A stretch of DNA of 64,000 nucleotides from Komarekiella delphini-convector SJRDD-AB1 (GTDB taxonomy: Bacteria; Cyanobacteriota; Cyanobacteriia; Cyanobacteriales; Nostocaceae), in the NCBI RefSeq assembly GCF_014831675.1, contig NZ_VJXY01000001.1, forward strand, positions 551,324 through 615,323, written 5' to 3'. The notes beneath the pieces were generated by a model. It ran no database searches. It had not been told where the DNA came from and worked only from the letters and a program-made list of their open reading frames with translations. Every line of letters starts with the position of its first letter. The first letter of the stretch is position 1. This document shows positions 25,974 through 34,047 of this stretch, piece after piece. A program made the translations under genes and the position numbers.

Positions 25974-26189
25974 TTAGCCTTCCGCATTGATGAATGGCAA
26001 CAAAGCCACAATCCGCGATCGCTTAATTGCTAATGTCAAATCTCGCTGTTGTTTACACGTCAGTCCGGTAATCCGGCGCGGTAATATTTTGCCTCGCTCG
26101 GTGATAAACTTACGCAACAAATCAACATCTTTGTAATCTATTGGTTCTCCTGGCTTGATTGGAGATAGGCGACGACGATAATAGCTCAT
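25974..26189 (-). CDS. rpsR: 30S ribosomal protein S18
   Basis: The 71-residue protein starts [20 protein letters not shown] and carries [20 protein letters not shown] and [20 protein letters not shown], the full S18 pattern. It lies 2 nt downstream of L33 on the same strand, the standard cyanobacterial rpmG-rpsR pair. Confidence 0.98.
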   Translation of the reverse strand: MSYYRRRLSPIKPGEPIDYKDVDLLRKFITERGKILPRRITGLTCKQQRDLTLAIKRSRIVALLPFINAEG

Positions 26190-26191
26190 CT

Positions 26192-26386
26192 TTACTTAAT
26201 TTCCTTGTGAACGGTATGTTTGTTGCAGTGGGTACAGAACTTTTTCAGTTCTAGCCGATTAGTTGTATTGCGACGGTTCTTGGTGCTGGTATACCGTGAA
26301 ACACCAGCAGAGCGCTTGTCTAGGTTAGTGCGACACTCAGTGCATTCTAGTGTCACTATTATGCGGGCGCCTTTGCTCTTAGCCAT
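26192..26386 (-). CDS. rpmG: 50S ribosomal protein L33
   Basis: The 64-residue protein is of the zinc-ribbon (C+) type: paired Cys in LECTEC and [10 protein letters not shown], with the conserved [19 protein letters not shown]. It is the first gene of the L33-S18 operon. Confidence 0.98.
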   Translation of the reverse strand: MAKSKGARIIVTLECTECRTNLDKRSAGVSRYTSTKNRRNTTNRLELKKFCTHCNKHTVHKEIK

Positions 26387-26429
26387 AATCTTACAAACAG
26401 TAAAGCCTGAAGAGAATTAACACAAATGA

Positions 26430-26987
26430 CTATCTTCTCACATTACGACGCAAATTTTCAACTAATCGCTTAACTTTTATATCTAGCGAGTAGCCTCGAC
26501 GCGACGAAACTATGAAAGTTCCTGTATAGCGATCGTGCAAAGCTTGCCGCATCTGGGTATCAGAGAAGGCACTAGCACAATCGATTGCCAGAGGAAGTAC
26601 TAGAAGTATAGCAGTAGGATTGGCTCTAATGTTACTCAAGGCAATTGACACTAAAAGCGCACCACAACCGACGATCGCCTCACGCTTCAGCAGCGATCGC
26701 AAATCTGGAATTCTACCCACTATTTGCCCATCTTCAACTTCCAACACTTTCAAATCGAACGCCCAACGCCCTAAACTTTGTCCTTGATTGTTGTATACCA
26801 ACACTACCCGCAAAACCAGCCAAGCTATGACAAAAACTAGGATCTGCACAAATTGAATACCGACATTGCTGCCTCCTAGCAAGGAACTGACTAACCAGAC
26901 AACCAGGAAATCAAGCCCCAATGCCATACCTCGTCGCCCAATCTCAGCCTTGGGATAGTGTTTTTGGGTAACTCTTTCAATAGTCAT
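26430..26987 (-). CDS. RDD family membrane protein
   Basis: The 185-residue protein has R-D-D-type residues in IGRRGMALGLDFLVVWLVSS and NNQGQSLGRWAFDLKV (the conserved GKTLGKRLLGLRV-like step), with about four hydrophobic segments. RDD proteins are small integral membrane proteins, some linked to transport, and the substrate is unknown. It lies upstream of rpmG on the same strand with a 43-nt gap, so it may share a transcript with the ribosomal genes. Confidence 0.85.
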   Translation of the reverse strand: MTIERVTQKHYPKAEIGRRGMALGLDFLVVWLVSSLLGGSNVGIQFVQILVFVIAWLVLRVVLVYNNQGQSLGRWAFDLKVLEVEDGQIVGRIPDLRSLLKREAIVGCGALLVSIALSNIRANPTAILLVLPLAIDCASAFSDTQMRQALHDRYTGTFIVSSRRGYSLDIKVKRLVENLRRNVRR

Positions 26988-27107
26988 ATAAAATTAAGTA
27001 TTTTATTTAAGGGTTGGGAAATAATCATTGCTTCTATTTTTTATATTAAAGTGATGACTGTGGTCATAGAAAAATTGATTTTTGCTTGATATAGAAAATC
27101 ATTCCAC

Positions 27108-27641
27108 ATGAATATCATTGCTGAAACTGACCGTCTTATTATCCGTACTTGGAATCCCCAAGCAGACGCAGAACAAGCGTTTTATATTTATAGTGATCCC
27201 GAAGTTACGCGCTTTATCATAACTAAAGTGGATAGCGTTGAAAGTTCACAAAATTTGCTGAAAAAATGGATTACAAAGTCACAAGAATTGAACAATGGCA
27301 GTGGTTTTTGGGCAATTCTTCCTAAAGAGACTGAAGAAATTGTGGGAACGATCATCCTCATCCAACTCCGAGATGAAGATGAACAATTGACCCCAAATTA
27401 CGAAATAGGGTGGCATCTCAAGAAATCTGCTTGGGGAAAAGGATATGCTACCGAAGCCGCGAAAGCGATTCTGGATTACGGATTTAAGACTTTAAAACTT
27501 CCTGTAATCTATTCAATTGCCCGTTCTGAAAACACAAACTCACTTCGCGTGATCCAGAGGTTAGGAATGACTCCAGTAGGACGTACAACCAAGTATTACA
27601 AAATGGAACTAGAAATGTTTAAGTTAGCTAACCCAATGTAG
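27108..27641 (+). CDS. GNAT acetyltransferase, RimJ/RimL type
   Basis: The 177-residue protein starts with a beta strand typical of the family (ETDRLIIRTW). It has the acetyl-CoA loop in GWHLKKSAWGKGYATEAAKAI (Q/R-x-x-G-x-G/A) near residues 107-125 and ends with NTNSLRVIQRLGMTPVGR. This type acetylates amino groups of proteins or small molecules, and the substrate is not predictable here. It stands 29 nt before moeA on the same strand and may be cotranscribed. Confidence 0.88.
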   Translation: MNIIAETDRLIIRTWNPQADAEQAFYIYSDPEVTRFIITKVDSVESSQNLLKKWITKSQELNNGSGFWAILPKETEEIVGTIILIQLRDEDEQLTPNYEIGWHLKKSAWGKGYATEAAKAILDYGFKTLKLPVIYSIARSENTNSLRVIQRLGMTPVGRTTKYYKMELEMFKLANPM

Positions 27642-27670
27642 TACACGCTAAGTAATCAGAGGCGATCGCT

Positions 27671-28912
27671 ATGCTATCAGTCAACGATGCAGAAGCAATT
27701 ATTTTAAATTTAGTGCAACCGTTGGATGCTCAGCGGGATATAGAAGTTGTAGATTTATTGATAGCAGATAATCGCATTCTGGCAACACCTGTTACTAGTT
27801 CATTAGATTTTCCCCATTGGGATAATTCGGCAATGGATGGCTATGCTGTACGTTACGAAGATGTGCAGCACGCCAGCGCCGAACAGCCTGTTATTTTGGA
27901 AATTATTGAAGAGATTCCTGCGGGATATCAACCCAAGTCTACGATTCAACCGGGACAAGCGGCACGAATTTTCACAGGTGCGGTGATCCCCACAGGTGCA
28001 GATACTATAGTCATACAAGAGAGAACACGCCGGGAAGAAAACCGTGTCTTCATCCTAGCTGCACCGCAGCCGCAAGAATTTATCAGACACAAAGCATCTT
28101 TTTACCGAGCTGGAACACAATTACTATCAGCAGGAATTAGGTTAAATCCTGCGGACATTGCGGTGTTGGCAGCGGCACAGTGTCCCCAATTAAACGTTTA
28201 CCGTCGTCCGCGCGTGGCGATTTTTTCTACTGGTGATGAGTTGGTAACGCCTGATCAAACGCTGCAATCTGGTCAAATTGTAGATTCTAATCAGTATGCT
28301 CTAGCTGCTTTGGTAAAGGAGAGTGGAGCGGAACCGTTACTGTTAGGAATTATTAAGGATGAGCCAAATGCCCTTCAAGAAGCGATCGCCTATGCTATCG
28401 CTAACGCCGATATAGTTATCTCTTCCGGTGGGGTTTCGGTAGGAGATTACGACTATGTTGACCAAATTCTGGAGTCACTAGGAGCAAAAATCCATATTCG
28501 TGCAGTGGGGATGAAACCAGGAAAACCCCTCACCGTCGCCACCTTCTCTACTCAAAACTCAGCACTCTATTTCGGTTTACCGGGAAACCCGGCTGCGGTT
28601 TTGGTGACTTTCTGGCGGTTTGTACAACCGGCAATTAAGAAACTTTCTGGAGTTACTGAAGGTTGGAAACCGATATTTGTGAAGGTGCGATCGCGCGATG
28701 AGTTGCGATCGGATGGTAAGCGTGAAACTTACCTTTGGGGTAAATTGTATTTAATTGATGGAGTTTACGAATTTCACAAAGCTTGTGGTAGTCACAGTTC
28801 TGGTAATTTAATTAATTTAGCTCAAACCAACGCCTTAGCTGTTTTACCTATCGGTAAAACATTAATTTCCTCAGAAGAAAAAGTCCAAGTTTTGCAGATT
28901 AGTAATTTGTAA
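27671..28912 (+). CDS. moeA: Molybdopterin molybdenumtransferase MoeA
   Basis: The 413-residue enzyme inserts molybdenum into adenylylated molybdopterin in molybdenum cofactor synthesis. Full-length MoeA features are visible: HWDNSAMDGYAVRYEDV near residue 50, RIFTGAVIPTGADTIVIQE near 100, the MoCF domain with STGDELV and SSGGVSVGDYDYV near 250, GMKPGKPLTVA, and GLPGNPAAVLVTF near 300. A GAGG ribosome site overlaps a HIP1 octamer just before the ATG. Cyanobacteria need the cofactor mainly for nitrate reductase. Confidence 0.97.
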   Translation: MLSVNDAEAIILNLVQPLDAQRDIEVVDLLIADNRILATPVTSSLDFPHWDNSAMDGYAVRYEDVQHASAEQPVILEIIEEIPAGYQPKSTIQPGQAARIFTGAVIPTGADTIVIQERTRREENRVFILAAPQPQEFIRHKASFYRAGTQLLSAGIRLNPADIAVLAAAQCPQLNVYRRPRVAIFSTGDELVTPDQTLQSGQIVDSNQYALAALVKESGAEPLLLGIIKDEPNALQEAIAYAIANADIVISSGGVSVGDYDYVDQILESLGAKIHIRAVGMKPGKPLTVATFSTQNSALYFGLPGNPAAVLVTFWRFVQPAIKKLSGVTEGWKPIFVKVRSRDELRSDGKRETYLWGKLYLIDGVYEFHKACGSHSSGNLINLAQTNALAVLPIGKTLISSEEKVQVLQISNL

Positions 28913-28974
28913 TTGTTAATATCCCTGTCGCTATAGCGGTTCTAATTTGGATACAACACACGATAGCTGTAAAA

Positions 28975-29085
28975 AAAGACCTCTTAGAGGTTTTACTACG
29001 CAAAGCCGTCTCTCTCCGGCTCGGAGAGGAGTAGATTTGAACTAAAGTTCAAGGCAGGGAGAAGATTTATCAAATTTACATCTTA
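28975..29085. repeat. Interspersed repeat family A, copy 2
   Basis: AAAGACCTCTTAGAGGTTTT, TTGAACTAAAGTTCAAGGCA and GGGAGAAGATTTATCAAA follow the same order as at 8755-8880. Here a hairpin (CTCTCCGGCTCGGAGAG) replaces the divergent middle. It is one of at least two copies in the window. Confidence 0.6.
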
Positions 29086-29089
29086 AACT

Positions 29090-29201
29090 TCTTGCAAAAG
29101 TCGATTTTAGGAAAATTAAACTACAGATAAACACCGATAAATTATCGGTGTTTATCTGTGTTAATCTATGGTTTCAATAAAAAACTAGTATTTTTGCAAG
29201 A
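29090..29201. repeat. Small inverted-repeat element with nested hairpin
   Basis: TCTTGCAAAA (29090) and TTTTGCAAGA (29192-29201) are exact complements. Inside lies CAGATAAACACCGAT and its complement (29124-29158), the hairpin common in cyanobacterial spacers. No coding content is seen; the rest of the spacer to 29402 is AT-rich. Confidence 0.6.
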
Positions 29202-29402
29202 TGTCTCTTAAATGTCTTAACTGTCTAGTAAAACTCTAAATTTCGATTATTTATTATAGTTATTTTTTTTTAATTCTCTCTTAACTGTCTTATCTGTCGT
29301 TGCATTTATTTATTGATAGTGAAAAAATACACACGTGATACTGAAAGGCAATTTTCGATATCACAATTATCTCAACAATTTCTATTTCCCAGGAGAAAAA
29401 TA

Positions 29403-29780
29403 ATGGGTGCAGTTGACGAAACACAGATACACATCTTAACAAAAGGACAAGACATTCAACTGTCTGATAAATCCATTCAAACCGAAAAATTTTTTAGTGA
29501 AAAGACCCTACGAGATGGGGGGAAAATTAGATTCAAAATTCGTTATAGTGCTGAACTAAGAGATTTTTGTCTACTCGAAGTTTTTCTGATGAGAGCACAG
29601 AACGGAACAATACATTCTAGTATGAACATTCCTAATGGCGTCTCGACAATTAATGTTCAAGAAATACAGCGAGAATTTAATATTTGGGAAACAGGAGATT
29701 ATTACTTCGTCTTTAAGATGTCTTTTAATGTTGGAATGTTTTATATTGAGGAATATCAACTTTATTGGACACCTAAGTAA
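29403..29780 (+). CDS. Small hypothetical protein, beta-rich
   Basis: I do not recognise a family. The ATG at 29403 has a strong AGGAG ribosome site 7 nt upstream and gives 125 residues; the frame stays open back to 29313 without a better start. The protein is soluble, with alternating hydrophobic residues (GKIRFKIRYSAELRDFCLLEVFLM, then WETGDYYFVFKMSFNVGMFYIEEYQLYW) that suggest a beta sandwich. It has no signal peptide and no obvious active site. It stands alone between repeat DNA and a convergent hydrolase. Confidence 0.7.
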   Translation: MGAVDETQIHILTKGQDIQLSDKSIQTEKFFSEKTLRDGGKIRFKIRYSAELRDFCLLEVFLMRAQNGTIHSSMNIPNGVSTINVQEIQREFNIWETGDYYFVFKMSFNVGMFYIEEYQLYWTPK

Positions 29781-29997
29781 TTACTTTTTGTTGCAAGCAA
29801 TTAATCTTAAAATCAGCAACATCAAACTCGGTGCGATCGCTTTGCTAAGGCTATGTTAATTAGGGTGTCAATAAAACTTGATTTTACCTGAGTTAACAGT
29901 TAGCGATCGCTATTATACAATATTATTTTATATAGACTATTTTTCAGTTAATAACATCACTAAAACCCTTACTTATTCCAAATTCAGCTAAGTTAAA

Positions 29998-30651
29998 TTA
30001 AGACTTTTTGCTACGGTCGATCCAAATGCCTCTGAGTCCAGCTGCTTTAGCACCGTTGTAGTCTTCTGTAATACTGTCACCAATATGCCATGCTGCCTCT
30101 GGGGGACAGTTATGTTTTTTTAAAGCAATGGCAAAAATTTGGGGATCAGGTTTAGCTGCACGTGCCTGAGTAGAAATAGTAACAGATATAAAAAAGTCTC
30201 TCAATCCTAAACTTTGCAATACTGAGTAAATCCGAGAATCAAAATTGGATAGTACCCCTAGTTCGATTCCTAAACGCCGCCAGTTGACCAAAGCTGCTAA
30301 AACATCAGGATAAACAAACCACGGTTGAGCAGTGCCGAAGTGAATGTAGAGTTCGCTAAAAAAAGCTGAAAAGTCAGAAAATTGCTTGAGAACACCCGCA
30401 CTTTCAAAAGTGTTTAAGGCAATTATCCGCCACCAATCAAACTCGCGCTGGGGAATATCTTGCGTGTCTGCGTCTAGAAATATCGGCGGTGGCGCGGCTT
30501 TAAAACTTTTGATAAACGTTTTATTCAGTGTATCGGCTGAAACTTTAACGCCAAATTCTTCGGCTATTTGACTATAAACTTCACCTACACTACCTTTGAC
30601 ATCAAAGAGTGTGCCCACAGCATCTAAAAAAATAACTTTCGGTTGTTCCAT
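29998..30651 (-). CDS. HAD-superfamily hydrolase (subfamily IA)
   Basis: The 217-residue protein has motif I FLDAVGTLFD (nucleophile D10), a helical cap, motif II LGVLSNFDSR, Lys in motif III (ARAAKPDPQIF) and motif IV GDSITEDYNGAKAAG. The first motif replaces the usual second Asp by Val (DAVGT), as in REG-2-like HAD proteins. Those are often phosphatases of unclear specificity or non-phosphatase relatives. It is monocistronic. Confidence 0.85.
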   Translation of the reverse strand: MEQPKVIFLDAVGTLFDVKGSVGEVYSQIAEEFGVKVSADTLNKTFIKSFKAAPPPIFLDADTQDIPQREFDWWRIIALNTFESAGVLKQFSDFSAFFSELYIHFGTAQPWFVYPDVLAALVNWRRLGIELGVLSNFDSRIYSVLQSLGLRDFFISVTISTQARAAKPDPQIFAIALKKHNCPPEAAWHIGDSITEDYNGAKAAGLRGIWIDRSKKS

Positions 30652-30720
30652 AGTATTAAGTGCTAAGCGTTGAGAGGATATTTTAAAAGTATTGGGCGAA
30701 TATACGCTACTACATTTTTA

Positions 30721-30895
30721 GAACCTGCGGAGGCAGAGAGAAGTCTGTAGCTTGCTTTCCTGCGGAACGCTACGCGAACCCGCAGGGTCAGGGTGCGTCG
30801 GCTTCCGGCGATGGGCAGTAAGACCCGCATAGTGATGGCTCCGCCAACACCAATGGTGAACAGAACTTCGGAGTTTTGTCTGTGTAGACGCCACT
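30721..30895. repeat. GC-rich interspersed repeat cluster
   Basis: It holds CTTTCCTGCGGAACGCTACG, CGGCTTCCGGCG and GGCTCCGCCAACACCAATGG, the repeat vocabulary of heterocystous cyanobacteria. The rest of the 30652-31106 spacer is AT-rich and holds no gene. Confidence 0.6.
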
Positions 30896-31106
30896 TCTAA
30901 TCGCCAAGGCTAGTAACAAATTAGACTTTACAAACATCCTTTAAGACAACTAACGTTTATCTAACCGGGTTTGTATCATTATTAAACAGGTATTGAAAAA
31001 AAATTAAAACAAATTTAGTTCAAGATTTTTGACAATTATGATCATTACAAATTTGGGTTAAGAACAATATAGGTAAGGCTTATGCCCTACCTACAGTTCT
31101 AAAGTT

Positions 31107-32300
31107 CTATTTAGAAAGTGTTTCTATAATAGGACGGACTAGCCAGTTAAAACCAACTTTGAGCTGATGTTCTAAAGTTGGCAACCGATAGAGATAAGCA
31201 ACACGACGGGCCACGTATGCCAAGGGGCCGTCTAGTTTCATTCCTAAACCGGTCAGGGTGGCGTTGTCTATTCCTAGTGCCATCATTTCCCCTAACTGTT
31301 GGTAGCGCAAGGGAAGTAAGGGGCGATTGGTTAAAGAAGCCCAGATATTCCAAGCGGCATAATCAGATTCTTGGAAAGCTGCTTGTGCAGTGGCGGGAAC
31401 TTGCTGCCCTTCTGCATCATGACAGTCTGCTAAATCTCCCAAGGCAAAGATTTTTGGATGGTCAAGAACTTGCAGAGTGGGTGTAGTGCTGATTTGACCA
31501 CGCTGATTTTGCTTTAGAGGCAAGGATTTAACTACGGGAGCAACTCGTGTTCCTACAGTCCAAATTACTAAATCTACAGGAATCGTATCTACTTGGCTTT
31601 TGTATTCTAAGGAGATGGTATTTTGGTCTATTAATTCCACTTTGGTTTCTAAATCAATAAACACACCACGCGCATCTAAAGCTTTCTTTGCTGCTTCACG
31701 GTTGAACTCTGGCGAAGTTCGCAATATTTGATCAGCGATTTCAATTATCCGAAAGCGTCCTCTTTCCCCTAATCTGTCTGCTAACTTACAGGCTAACTCT
31801 ACACCACTGTAGCCAGCCCCAACAATTGCTACGCGAATTTTATCAGCATCCGATTCTTCTAAAAATCGCAGGCGTTCTTCTAGACGATAAGCATCAGAGA
31901 TTGTGCGGAACGGGTAAGCATAGGACGTCGCACCGGGGACTAAATCCAATGGTGTTTCTCCACCTAACGCCAATACTAATCGGTCGTAGGGGATTTCTGG
32001 CCCATCATGTAAATATACCCTTTGCTGGTCGATGTCAATTCCAGACACAACTGCTTGATAAAAACGTATACCTGTGCCTTGTAAGAGTTCTTCAAATGGG
32101 GGGGCAATTTCCCAGGTTTGCAGTTCACCAGTCAGTAATTCGTATAGTAAAGGAGAAAATAGGAAGCGATCGCTTTGATCTACCAGAACTATTTCGGGTT
32201 TTTGCGTAGATTCCCAAGGTAACTGGCTCAAGCGCAGCGCAGTGTAGAGACCACCAAAGCCTCCACCGAGAATACAAATTCTAGGAGTTTGTTGAGTCAT
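31107..32300 (-). CDS. ndbB: Type II NAD(P)H dehydrogenase (NdbB-type)
   Basis: The 397-residue flavoprotein has two dinucleotide folds: ICILGGGFGGLYTALRLS for FAD at the N-terminus and VAIVGAGYSGVELACKLADR for NAD(P)H near residue 160. It also has ALGDLADC near 295 and a C-terminal membrane-associating region (YLYRLPTLEHQLKVGFNWLV). It oxidises NAD(P)H and reduces quinone without pumping protons. The sequence resembles Synechocystis NdbB, which was shown to reduce demethylphylloquinone in vitamin K1 synthesis; assigning that role here is inference. It is monocistronic. Confidence 0.85.
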   Translation of the reverse strand: MTQQTPRICILGGGFGGLYTALRLSQLPWESTQKPEIVLVDQSDRFLFSPLLYELLTGELQTWEIAPPFEELLQGTGIRFYQAVVSGIDIDQQRVYLHDGPEIPYDRLVLALGGETPLDLVPGATSYAYPFRTISDAYRLEERLRFLEESDADKIRVAIVGAGYSGVELACKLADRLGERGRFRIIEIADQILRTSPEFNREAAKKALDARGVFIDLETKVELIDQNTISLEYKSQVDTIPVDLVIWTVGTRVAPVVKSLPLKQNQRGQISTTPTLQVLDHPKIFALGDLADCHDAEGQQVPATAQAAFQESDYAAWNIWASLTNRPLLPLRYQQLGEMMALGIDNATLTGLGMKLDGPLAYVARRVAYLYRLPTLEHQLKVGFNWLVRPIIETLSK

Positions 32301-32345
32301 CGGTCGATATATGTGGAACCGTCAATTCCAGCAGGGCAACTAACT

Positions 32346-32871
32346 TCAGTGTAATGATTTCTTTCGGTTTATTGCCATGAGCCAACAATCTGAATGTCGT
32401 CCCTCATGCAGTTGATGTGCAGTTAATAGCTTCACCTTGACAAAGCCACATTTTTCATAGCAGCGGTTAGCACGAGTATTGCTAACGTCTGGATCGATGA
32501 CAATTTTAACAGCTTGCAGTTGTTCAAAAATATATTCTATAACCGCTGAGAGCATTTTTGTGCCGATTCCCTGATTCAAATAGTTGGTTTCGCCGATGAA
32601 CAAGTCAATTCCATAGACATTATTGGTTTTATCTAAAATAATATAATTGTCTGTCGGTTTCTGGTAAGTCATTAAGTGCATAGTACTGTAAATAATCCAT
32701 GAGAGCGTTTCGATAGTAAAAGAGACAGGGAACAATTGGCTCATCTCCTCTAATTATAAATTTGTATGTTTTTATAATTCTTTTTAAAGGAAAAGGATTA
32801 TCTCTCCCTTCATAAAATTCTAAAACTTTTTTGTCAGTTAGCCATTTTGCCATCAACTGATAATCGTACAT
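32346..32871 (-). pseudogene. Frameshifted GNAT acetyltransferase (AAC(6')-like)
   Basis: Two reading frames give one protein of about 175 residues. From 32871 the first reads MYDYQLMAKWLTDKKVLEFY to DRQLYYF and then stops (32629). From about 32645 the second reads LDKTNNVYGIDLFIGETNYL to the end at 32346, with the acetyl-CoA loop NQGIGTKML and the RCYEKCGF motif. A one-base change in the T-run of TATTATTTTAGA, near 32640, separates the frames. The family acetylates aminoglycosides or other amines. It is either a recent pseudogene, a sequencing error in a homopolymer, or a -1 frameshift site. Confidence 0.8.
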
Positions 32872-33273
32872 ATCATCTCACATTCGACGAAGGGCGATTT
32901 CGTTTTTCTGAAAAAGCATATATATTTAAAATTCTTTTATTGTTGGCTACTCTGCTCGGATTTTAAAACAAACTGTAAAAACAAAAGTATCTAATAACTG
33001 AAGTCATAGCTATAAATAAGCAAAAAAATATTTATGCAAAATATAAACCGCCTTTAATTTAATATTTAGGTAAAAAGTAATTAATTACGGTCAGATGTCA
33101 CAACTTTATAATGCTGTTTATTATCATCTGTTTTAATGTATCAGTTGCTATCTTTATCTTGGGTGTATTAGTTTTTGACGACGCTATTCCAAGCAAAATA
33201 ACGAGCAATCTCTTCACTCAAACCGTCACTTTGGGTGGTATTAAATGCTGCAACAAAAATTTGTTAGCAATTT
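32872..33273. other. AT-rich spacer, nothing assigned
   Basis: No repeat, promoter or gene can be supported. A 60-codon hydrophobic open frame (33111-33293) overlaps the end of the DUF1345 gene and lacks a ribosome site. Confidence 0.5.
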
Positions 33274-33948
33274 TCAGATTAGCCCTGCGATGATATTGAT
33301 GGTAATAGCTAGAATAGTCGTATTAAAAAAAAAGGATAATATGCCGTGTAGCAGAGTCAAACGTCTCATTTGACGTGATGTAGTTTGTACGTCAGAAACT
33401 TGGCTAGTCATACCAATTACAAAAGAATAATATAAAAATTCCCAATAATCTGGATAGTCGTTATTAGGGAAATCTAAACCTCTAGCTATCTCTTCATTAT
33501 TACTATGATTAATATGTTTATAATAACTATGTGCATATTGCAGTGCAAACATAGTATGTACTAGTAGCCAAGAACCTAAAATTGTCATAATCGAAAGTAT
33601 GACATGTAGGGTCAGTATAATTGTTGATATTTCTTTTTTATCAGTGAGTAAAAACCCAATAGCTATTACACTAGCGCAAGCCGCAGCAATCACCAGCATG
33701 AATATAGCCAAACGGCCTTCATATTCATTTTCGGCATAACGGCGGATTTTTTCTGGGTTAGCTCTGATCATCTTCCACCAAGTTATAGTTAAGAAAAAGT
33801 CAGCACTGGAGTTCCAAGCGCAGAGAATACGGGTGGCTAAGTGTAGCCAAGGCGGAAGTAATACTAACACTAATGCAGCCAAGCCAGTAGCAATGATCAA
33901 TCGGGGTCGGTGGTCAAAGTTTTTAAATAAGTTCAATTTAATTGACAC
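33274..33948 (-). CDS. DUF1345 membrane protein
   Basis: The 224-residue integral membrane protein has about five hydrophobic segments. The family signature appears as ALQYAHSYYKH near residue 137 and DYWEFLYYSFVIGMTSQVSDV near 165-185. The function is unknown; a short His/Tyr-rich conserved core suggests ligand or ion binding. It is followed, after a gap of about 100 nt, by the PLD gene upstream on the same strand. Confidence 0.88.
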   Translation of the reverse strand: MSIKLNLFKNFDHRPRLIIATGLAALVLVLLPPWLHLATRILCAWNSSADFFLTITWWKMIRANPEKIRRYAENEYEGRLAIFMLVIAAACASVIAIGFLLTDKKEISTIILTLHVILSIMTILGSWLLVHTMFALQYAHSYYKHINHSNNEEIARGLDFPNNDYPDYWEFLYYSFVIGMTSQVSDVQTTSRQMRRLTLLHGILSFFFNTTILAITINIIAGLI

Positions 33949-34047
33949 TTTGACAAATTATTTAAACTATAGAGCATGATTAGTAGTATAGCTTTTAAGT
34001 TAGTGATTATAGTTGAGAAAATCCTAATTTATTAAAAGTAAATATTA

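Noticed and set aside
33111-33293. Small hydrophobic open frame
   Set aside because: It overlaps the 3' end of the convergent DUF1345 gene and has no ribosome site.
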